This document shows, one piece after another, positions 1-4,604 of a stretch of 5,641 nucleotides of DNA. The DNA is taken from contig CALCDB010000165.1 in the NCBI GenBank assembly GCA_937901395.1, positions 1 through 5,641 of the forward strand, written 5' to 3'. This DNA is from an uncultured Verrucomicrobiota bacterium. GTDB lineage: Bacteria; Verrucomicrobiota; Kiritimatiellia; RFP12; UBA1067. Both the position numbers and the translations under genes were made by a program. Each line of letters opens with the position of its first letter. Within the stretch, counting starts at the first letter, position 1. The notes under the pieces were generated by a model. That model was not told where the DNA came from and ran no database searches. It worked only from the letters and a program-made list of their open reading frames with translations.

Positions 1-121
1 CTTTGGTTAAAATTCATAGATTTAACATGCTAATATTGCAGTTGCAGAGCTGAAATTTATGTTTTATACTATATTTACCGAAAACTGATTAAAAATCTCT
101 GTTTTTAATCGGAAATGAGTA
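1..121. other. AT-rich noncoding end of the window
   Basis: Apart from the hairpin at 87-110 I see no supported gene. The base composition is much more AT-rich than the coding regions. Weak -10-like strings occur on both strands (TATAAA at 68-63 minus, TATACT at 65-70 plus), and an ATG at 17-15 on the minus strand runs off the edge without a Shine-Dalgarno; none is strong enough to call. Confidence 0.5.
87..110 (-). terminator. AT-rich hairpin after glnS, weak terminator candidate
   Basis: A perfect 9-nt inverted repeat (GATTAAAAA / TTTTTAATC) with a 6-nt loop lies 11 bp after the glnS stop. On the minus strand it is followed by AG and then only four T (84-81). The stem is poor in G-C pairs, so terminator strength is doubtful, and the symmetry lets it act in either direction. 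Confidence 0.4.
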
Positions 122-1783
122 TCAGAGATCTGTGTTGTTTCTCAGCGTTTCTATATCCAGTGAGCCAAGGCTGTTCGCGATCTGGATCAGTTCAAGCTGC
201 CCGACAGCAACCTGCGTCGGGGTGGATATTCTGTCGGTGATTACATCCAGGGCTATAATGATGGAGACCGCCTCCATCGGCACACCGAAATTCATGAAAC
301 GGCCATCCTCGATCGAATACGGGCCGAAGTCGACGACGTTCTTGCCGTTCAGGGCGTTCGCGCGCAGGAGAGGACGGTCCTCCGCCGTCTGCTGGAAGAC
401 GTAGTTGCGGAAATCCTGCCCGTACCAGTAGGCGACGCGGTCGTTGCCCTCGCCGTCCTTCACGCACGATGTGCACTTGAAGATGCACGCCCCGCGAAGG
501 CGAACTTCCTGACCAATCGCCATCCGGAAGAACTTCTTCTCCGCTACTTCCATGAAATCCGCCCGCTCGATCCATATCTCCTTGCCGAACGGAATCTTGC
601 GCATCCCCGCCTTCTCGTCCAATGGATTGTTCGGCAGCTCCACTTCCCTCGTCCCCTCCGTCCAATTGTCGATTACTACCTTTACCGGATCGAGAACCGC
701 CATCCTGCGCGTCGCCGTCTGATTAAGCTCTTCCCTCACGCACCACTCCAACAAGGCCGGATCGCTCTCGCTCTCGACCTTCGATACTCCTATGCGCTCG
801 CAAAATTCGCGAATCGCTCCCGGCGTATACCCGCGCCGCCGCATCCCGCAGACGGTAGGCATGCGTGGATCATCCCACCCCGAGACCCTGCGCTCCTGCA
901 CCATCTGCAACAGCAACCGCTTCGACATTACCGTATACGTGAGATTGAGGCGCGCGAATTCCCGCTGTTGCGTGCGAATCTTCACCCCGTTGCGAATCGG
1001 CAATAGCCCCTGCTCGTCCATCCGCGAAACTACCCAATCGTAGAGCGGACGATGCACTTCGAATTCCAAAGTGCACATCGAATGGGTCACTCCCTCGAGC
1101 GCATCCTCGATCGGATGCGCGAAATCGTACATCGGGTAGATGCACCACTTATCACCGAGATGATAGTGCGCCACATGCCGAATGCGATAGATTACCGGAT
1201 CGCGAAAATGGATGTTCGGCGAAGCCATGTCGATCTTCGCCCTTAGGCACCATTCCCCATCCGCATACTTGCCATCGCGCATTTCGTGGAAGATCTTGAG
1301 ATTGCGCTCTGGGTCGGTATCGCGCGAAGGCGAAGGCGTGCCCGGCTTCTCCGGAACCCCGCGATACCGCTTCCACTCGTCCTGCGTCAAGTTGCAGCAA
1401 TACGCCTGCCCGCGCCGTATCAGCTCTTCCGCTATCTGATACATCGTATCGAACATGTTCGACGCATTGTAAAACCCCATCTCGCCCGCGTCGCCCTCGC
1501 CCGACCACTGAAAGCCCAGCCACTTGATGTCCTTCTTGATGTTTTCCGCGTACTCATCCGACTCCTTGGTCGGGTTCGTATCGTCCAAGCGCAAATGGCA
1601 CTCTCCGCCGAAGAGTTCCGCCATGCCGAAATCGACGCATACCGCCTTGGCGTGGCCAATGTGGATATACCCATTCGGTTCCGGAGGAAACCGCGTTACT
1701 ACCTTGCCGCCTGTCTTGCCATCGGCGACATCCTTTTCAATCCACTGACGAAGGAAATGACGAGAAGTATCTGATTCGTTCAT
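122..1783 (-). CDS. glnS: Glutaminyl-tRNA synthetase with a foreign C-terminal end
   Basis: Residues 1 to about 447 are clear GlnRS, a cytoplasmic class I synthetase that charges tRNA-Gln. The HIGH motif is at 41-44 within 'PPEPNGYIHIGHAK', the KMSKS-type loop is 'VMSKR' (285-289), and the GlnRS stretches 'IYPMYDFAHPIEDALEG' (215-231) and 'GWDDPRMPTVCGMRRRGYT' (302-320) are intact. The anticodon-binding domain begins normally, from 'MAVLDPVKVVI' through 'EIWIERADF' to 'VRLRGACIF...KDGEGN'. Family members then continue with a 'GxIHWV' segment and the rest of the distal barrel; here about 106 unrelated residues follow. Total length (553) is close to E. coli's 554 only by coincidence. The catalytic core should be intact, but tRNA recognition may be impaired. 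An in-frame TAA at 1798-1796 makes ATG 1783 the first ATG start. Gene identity is firm; whether the product is functional is open. Confidence 0.9.
   Translation of the reverse strand: MNESDTSRHFLRQWIEKDVADGKTGGKVVTRFPPEPNGYIHIGHAKAVCVDFGMAELFGGECHLRLDDTNPTKESDEYAENIKKDIKWLGFQWSGEGDAGEMGFYNASNMFDTMYQIAEELIRRGQAYCCNLTQDEWKRYRGVPEKPGTPSPSRDTDPERNLKIFHEMRDGKYADGEWCLRAKIDMASPNIHFRDPVIYRIRHVAHYHLGDKWCIYPMYDFAHPIEDALEGVTHSMCTLEFEVHRPLYDWVVSRMDEQGLLPIRNGVKIRTQQREFARLNLTYTVMSKRLLLQMVQERRVSGWDDPRMPTVCGMRRRGYTPGAIREFCERIGVSKVESESDPALLEWCVREELNQTATRRMAVLDPVKVVIDNWTEGTREVELPNNPLDEKAGMRKIPFGKEIWIERADFMEVAEKKFFRMAIGQEVRLRGACIFKCTSCVKDGEGNDRVAYWYGQDFRNYVFQQTAEDRPLLRANALNGKNVVDFGPYSIEDGRFMNFGVPMEAVSIIIALDVITDRISTPTQVAVGQLELIQIANSLGSLDIETLRNNTDL
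125..253 (-). other. Unrecognised tail of the glnS frame
   Basis: Residues 511-553 resemble neither GlnRS nor the preceding LamG-like piece. They look helical ('QLELIQIANSLGSLDIETL'). Codons shift here toward AGA for Arg and ATA for Ile, while the opening codons of glnS use CGT and CGG for Arg. The stretch borders the AT-rich 1-121 region and may have come in with it. Confidence 0.4.
254..442 (-). other. LamG/concanavalin-like fragment fused in frame to glnS
   Basis: Residues about 448-510 of the glnS frame read 'DRVAYWYGQDF...', then 'RPLLRANALNGKNVVDFG' and a Met-x-Phe stretch followed by hydrophobic residues. This pattern (Trp, Gln, Arg-Pro, Asn-Ala-Leu-Asn-Gly-x-x-Val-Val-x-Phe) is typical of the early strands of LamG/concanavalin A-like domains in large surface proteins, and not of any GlnRS I know. 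Only part of such a domain is present, without a signal peptide. The match is by eye. Confidence 0.5.
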
Positions 1784-1794
1784 AAGTATCGTAT

Positions 1795-1803
1795 ATTATA
1801 TCA
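1795..1803 (-). promoter_or_regulatory. Extended -10 promoter for glnS, nearly leaderless
   Basis: TGATATAAT is a perfect TGn-TATAAT extended -10; its TGA is also the rmuC stop codon. The predicted start site is near 1787-1789, only about 4-6 nt before the glnS ATG (1783-1781). No convincing -35 is seen at 16-18 bp. The bases after the -10 (ATACGATA) resemble those after the rubrerythrin -10 (ATGCGCTA). No Shine-Dalgarno lies in front of glnS. Confidence 0.55.
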
Positions 1804-3042
1804 AATTTTCTTCGCTCCAACTTGCTCTTCCGTTGGCAACTTCTCCACCGCGCCTATCCCCATCTCCTTTAGGTCCGTAAGTTTCTTGATTATGCTCCCG
1901 TTGCCATCCGAAAGCCGCTTCACCGATTCGTTGAATGCGTTTATCGCCGTCGCCAATCCCTCGCCAATCGCATAGAACCCATTCTTCTTGCCGCCTTCGA
2001 GAAACACCCTGAACTTCTCCACCAGCGCTTCCGCCGCCTGCTTGATCTGCGATACCTTCTTCTCCGAACGATCCCGCGCCCACAATTCCGCCAACATCCT
2101 CACGATCGGTATAAGCCCGGATGCATTCACGAAAACCACATCATTCTGCCATGCCCATTCGCGCAATGGAATCTTGCCGTTCGTTCCGCCGATCTCCGCT
2201 TTCATCGCAATCAAATAGACCTCCTCGAACGGAATGAACATCAGCATCGTCTTCAGGACGCTCTTGCCCGTTACTTCGCCGATCTTCCTGTGGTATTCCG
2301 CCGTCTTCATCTCCTTGATATGCGAAATTATCGAAGCGATGATTCTCTCGATTGCCTCGGAATTGCGCTTGCCCTCCGCGCCCACGTAATCGACGTATGC
2401 CGCCATCGTCGTCTTCGCGTCAATCACGATCCACCTATCTCCCGGCATCTTCACCAACACGTCCGTGCGCAAATCCGCATGATTCGCGCCTGGCGAAGTG
2501 AATGTCGATTGATACTCGTAATCGATCGTCTCCTGCAAGCCGCCCAGCTCCAATATCCGCTTAAGTTGAATCTCGCCCCATTGCCCCGTCACCTGCGCAT
2601 CCGACCTGATCGCCTCCGCCAGCTTATCCGCCTCCGCCGAAATCTCGTTCGTCTTGCTTACCAAATTCTCGATGTCCTTCTCCAGCCCCTCGCTCCGCTT
2701 TATATCCTGCTCGTTGATATCGTCCATCCGCTTGCGAAAATCCTTGACCGCCTGCACCAATGGTTCCGTGAAACTCCTGATCCCGACCAGCCCCTCGCGC
2801 TCGAATTGCTCGCGCTTCTCCCGCAGTATATCATCGGAAAGCGCCTTGAATTCATGCTTCATCTGCCCCAATAACGCCTCGTAATGATTGCGCATATCCT
2901 GAATGCGATGCGCCTCCGCATCACATTCGATGCGCGCCGCCGCGATCTCCATCTTGAGCTTGGCGAAACGACTGTAAACAAGCAGGGTAATTGCGCTTGA
3001 AACAATTACCCCCGCTATTATCGCCAATGTAATCGCGTCCAC
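1801..3042 (-). CDS. rmuC: DNA recombination protein RmuC family
   Basis: This 413-residue protein has the usual RmuC layout, somewhat shorter than the E. coli protein. Residues 4-22 are an N-terminal membrane helix, about 25-145 are charged heptad-like coiled coil, and the RmuC domain spans roughly 150-350. Signature stretches are 'GQWGEIQLKRILELGGL' (153-169), D194 in 'RTDVLVKMPG', and 'VIDAKTTMAAY' (206-216). D194, D208 and K210 fit a PD-(D/E)xK nuclease-like core. In E. coli RmuC limits inversions at short inverted repeats; the biochemical activity is not well settled. The start is GTG at 3042-3040, with only a weak GAG overlapping the rubrerythrin stop. The next in-frame ATG (codon 31) would remove the membrane helix, so GTG is preferred. 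The stop lies 17 bp before glnS and its last bases form part of a probable glnS promoter. Confidence 0.92.
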   Translation of the reverse strand: MDAITLAIIAGVIVSSAITLLVYSRFAKLKMEIAAARIECDAEAHRIQDMRNHYEALLGQMKHEFKALSDDILREKREQFEREGLVGIRSFTEPLVQAVKDFRKRMDDINEQDIKRSEGLEKDIENLVSKTNEISAEADKLAEAIRSDAQVTGQWGEIQLKRILELGGLQETIDYEYQSTFTSPGANHADLRTDVLVKMPGDRWIVIDAKTTMAAYVDYVGAEGKRNSEAIERIIASIISHIKEMKTAEYHRKIGEVTGKSVLKTMLMFIPFEEVYLIAMKAEIGGTNGKIPLREWAWQNDVVFVNASGLIPIVRMLAELWARDRSEKKVSQIKQAAEALVEKFRVFLEGGKKNGFYAIGEGLATAINAFNESVKRLSDGNGSIIKKLTDLKEMGIGAVEKLPTEEQVGAKKI

Positions 3043-3053
3043 CGCCGATGATC

Positions 3054-3587
3054 TCAGAAGTTATTCGCCTGCAGTTGGAAATACGCCTTGGGATGATCGC
3101 ATACCGGACACTTCTCCGGCGCTTCGGCGCTCTCGACGATCGCCCCGCAATTGCGGCATTGCCACTTATTTGCGCCAACTCTTACCCAAACCTCGCCCGA
3201 TTCGATGTTCTTCGCCAATTTCAGATAACGCTCCTCATGATGCGCCTCGACTTCCGCCACCTTGCGAAACTTGTATGCGATATCCGTAAAGCCCTCCGCC
3301 TCCGCTTCGTCGGCGAAACGCTTGTACATATCCGTCCATTCCTCATGCTCGCCTGCCGCCGCCGCCAACAGATTCTCTGGCGTCGAACCAATCCCCGCGA
3401 AAAGCTTGAACCACATCTTCGCGTGCTCCTTCTCGTTCAAGGCCGTCTCTTGGAAAATCGCCGCGATCTGCTCGTATCCATCCTTCTTCGCCTTGGAGGC
3501 GAAATAATCGTACTTGTTGCGCGCCTGCGATTCCCCCGCAAACGCCGCCATCAAATTCTTCTCCGTCTTCGATCCCTTTAATTCCAT
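3054..3587 (-). CDS. Rubrerythrin (diiron/rubredoxin peroxide reductase)
   Basis: At 177 residues this is a complete, normal-length rubrerythrin. The ferritin-like four-helix domain (about 1-130) has the expected diiron ligands: E19, the ExxH motif E52/H55, E80 and E83, and a second ExxH at E114/H117 within 'VEAHHEERY'. The C-terminal rubredoxin domain has both CxxC knuckles, C144/C147 and C160/C163, which bind one iron. Enzymes of this type reduce hydrogen peroxide in the cytoplasm of anaerobes, with electrons arriving through rubredoxin from NAD(P)H-linked partners; no such partner gene is in the window. The start is supported by a Shine-Dalgarno and a strong promoter. rmuC begins 11 bp after the stop, suggesting co-transcription. 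A common symbol is rbr. Identification is firm; physiological role in peroxide defence is from family knowledge. Confidence 0.97.
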   Translation of the reverse strand: MELKGSKTEKNLMAAFAGESQARNKYDYFASKAKKDGYEQIAAIFQETALNEKEHAKMWFKLFAGIGSTPENLLAAAAGEHEEWTDMYKRFADEAEAEGFTDIAYKFRKVAEVEAHHEERYLKLAKNIESGEVWVRVGANKWQCRNCGAIVESAEAPEKCPVCDHPKAYFQLQANNF

Positions 3588-3596
3588 AATTGTTTT

Positions 3597-3602
3597 TCCT
3601 TT
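3597..3602 (-). promoter_or_regulatory. Shine-Dalgarno of rubrerythrin
   Basis: AAAGGA lies 9 nt upstream of the ATG at 3587-3585. It supports this start and shows that the organism uses ordinary ribosome binding sites, in contrast to glnS downstream. Confidence 0.75.
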
Positions 3603-3605
3603 CTT

Positions 3606-3620
3606 TAATAGCGCATATTA
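3606..3620. promoter_or_regulatory. Operator-like dyad over -10/start site of rubrerythrin
   Basis: Positions 3606-3610 and 3616-3620 are inverted 5-nt arms (TAATA / TATTA) around GCGCA. The dyad overlaps the -10 and the predicted start site, where a repressor would block transcription. Rubrerythrin genes are often controlled by peroxide regulators such as PerR, but the arms are short and AT-rich and do not match the 7-1-7 PerR box well, so this is only a candidate. Confidence 0.25.
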
Positions 3621-3646
3621 TACCACACCTCTCCCAACAAAATCAA
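3617..3646 (-). promoter_or_regulatory. Promoter for rubrerythrin (extended -10)
   Basis: A perfect TATAAT at 3622-3617 is preceded by TGG, making an extended -10. A -35 candidate TTGATT (3646-3641, 4/6 matches) lies 18 bp upstream. Transcription should start near 3610, leaving a leader of about 23 nt that holds a good Shine-Dalgarno. It probably drives rubrerythrin and, by read-through, rmuC and glnS. Confidence 0.75.
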
Positions 3647-3712
3647 CCCACTACCAATATCTTGCATCATCGCTTATGACAGGCAACACTTGGCGAATAT
3701 GCGTCTACGTAC

Positions 3713-3733
3713 CAATGGGGTCAGACCCCACTG
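3713..3733 (-). repeat. Strong GC-rich palindrome (TGGGGTC-A-GACCCCA), REP-like hairpin
   Basis: Positions 3716-3722 and 3724-3730 are perfect 7-nt inverted arms around a single central base. In minus-strand RNA the stem extends outward through a G-U, an A-U and a C-G pair (3713-3733); in plus-strand RNA the first of these is an A-C mismatch, so the structure favours the minus transcript. No T-run follows, so it is not a standard intrinsic terminator. From memory, palindromes of the GGGGTCAGACCCC kind recur as dispersed repeats in many bacterial genomes, often linked to IS200/REP-type elements; that link is not shown here because no transposase is present. It may be the 3' end structure of the upstream operon or a dispersed repeat copy. 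Confidence 0.6.
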
Positions 3734-3735
3734 CG

Positions 3736-3765
3736 ACCATACCACAACAGACCTCTAAAATGCAA
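3736..3765 (-). promoter_or_regulatory. Possible weak distal promoter
   Basis: TTGCAT (3765-3760), an 18-bp spacer and TATGGT (3741-3736) preceded by TGG form a weak extended -10 pattern. It has the same spacing as the stronger promoter nearer rubrerythrin and shares the string TGTGGTAT with it. Transcription from here would run straight through the 3713-3733 palindrome. Both hexamers match consensus poorly (3/6 and 4/6), so chance is a real possibility. Confidence 0.22.
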
Positions 3766-3788
3766 TATCGCCCGTCGATAGCAGTTTA

Positions 3789-4604
3789 TCACCTTTTCCC
3801 ACCGCGCAGTCTCGACTCCATGTAGAGCCGCGCCTCCCAAACTCCTTGATTGGAAAGATCGTTCAGACGCGTGCGAGCGTATTGCGCGTCAATCCCGCAC
3901 TGAAGGCGCAACACCGACCGAGCGAATGCGCTCTGCTCATTGGAAAAGAGCCCGTAGACATTTCCATGTTCATTTGGACACCCCTGCGCCATCCACGCCA
4001 CCCTCGCCTGACGTAGCGCGACGGAAAGCCCCTCCGCGCCATGCAAATCCGCGAGTAGCATCCAGTAATACGATTCGATCAGCACGCCACGCCGCGAAGC
4101 ATATTCGCCAAGTTTAATCATCGCCTTGATGTGTCCCAGTTTCGCCGCCTCGTAGATCCTCTCCATGTAGTCGCGATCCTTCTCCCAATCCGGCTTGAAG
4201 CTATGCGGAATCTCTCGCGCTTCGTTCCACAGCCGCTCCGCCTTCTGCTCGCGCGTCTCCTCCTTCACCTCATCCTTCACCTTCTCCTCCTGTCGCTCTT
4301 CCTCGATTGGCGGCGGAGTCGGCATTACCACCGATGGCGGCGGTGGCGGTGTCACCACGGGAGCGGATATTGTCCGTTTCTCCACGGGAATGGAAATTGC
4401 TTGCGCCGTCTCGGGGATTGGCGGTTGCGTCGCCGCTACCGTTGCCGAAGCGTTCGTTACTTGCCCAATCGGCGCATCATCGTCCTTCGCCGTCCATGCG
4501 GAGCGAAGCCATTTCCAAAGCGACGAAAGCGCCTTCGGTAGAAGCGATTCGAGAATGACGAACGCCGCCACTACGATCGCCACGACAATCACACCGCCGC
4601 TCAC
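3789..4604 (-). CDS. Membrane-anchored proline-rich protein with a Sel1-like repeat
   Basis: This 271-residue protein starts at GTG. Residues 4-22 form one hydrophobic segment, likely a membrane anchor with a very short N-terminus, followed by a basic Trp-rich stretch (about 30-40). Residues 61-100 are rich in proline and include five consecutive prolines (86-90); residues 101-127 are highly charged Glu/Lys/Arg. The C-terminal part is helical. Residues about 150-190 (AAKLGHIKAMIKLGEYASRR...) resemble one degenerate Sel1-like repeat (Ala-Ala..Gly..Ala...Leu-Gly, then Trp...Ala..Gly). Two cysteines, C209 and C236, are present. The layout suggests a membrane anchor, a flexible spacer and a helical binding module, but the side of the membrane it faces is not decidable. 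It overlaps the upstream TPR gene by 4 nt, so the pair may work together as a scaffold. I do not recognise a named family and assign no activity. Confidence 0.8.
   Translation of the reverse strand: MSGGVIVVAIVVAAFVILESLLPKALSSLWKWLRSAWTAKDDDAPIGQVTNASATVAATQPPIPETAQAISIPVEKRTISAPVVTPPPPPSVVMPTPPPIEEERQEEKVKDEVKEETREQKAERLWNEAREIPHSFKPDWEKDRDYMERIYEAAKLGHIKAMIKLGEYASRRGVLIESYYWMLLADLHGAEGLSVALRQARVAWMAQGCPNEHGNVYGLFSNEQSAFARSVLRLQCGIDAQYARTRLNDLSNQGVWEARLYMESRLRGGKR

Noticed and set aside
1..17. Start of another minus-strand gene at ATG 17-15
   Set aside because: Only five codons visible, no Shine-Dalgarno, AT-rich context; cannot be supported.
42..70. Plus-strand promoter TTGCAG-17-TATACT
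   Set aside because: The -35 matches only 3 of 6 and it points into the 3' end of glnS with no plus-strand gene to drive.
122..440. Frameshift hiding the normal GlnRS C-terminus
   Set aside because: The alternative minus frames contain no HWV-like or other GlnRS segments, so a simple indel does not explain the altered end.
2290..2874. 194-codon plus-strand reading frame antisense to rmuC
   Set aside because: Leu/Arg-rich shadow of the rmuC coding sequence with no domain, no Shine-Dalgarno and a clear real gene opposite.
3048..3581. 177-codon plus-strand reading frame covering almost all of rubrerythrin
   Set aside because: Mirror frame of a well conserved gene; composition (Leu/Arg/Ile) is what antisense reading of the rubrerythrin codons gives.
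3620..3746. 8-bp direct repeat ATACCACA (3620-3627 and 3739-3746) as a target-site duplication around a small mobile element
   Set aside because: The enclosed segment lacks terminal inverted repeats, an 8-mer repeat in 200 bp is not rare, and both copies overlap promoter-like strings.
3514..3825. Plus-strand reading frame crossing the rubrerythrin start and the intergenic region
   Set aside because: Runs through the rubrerythrin promoter and the palindrome and into the next gene antisense; no family features.
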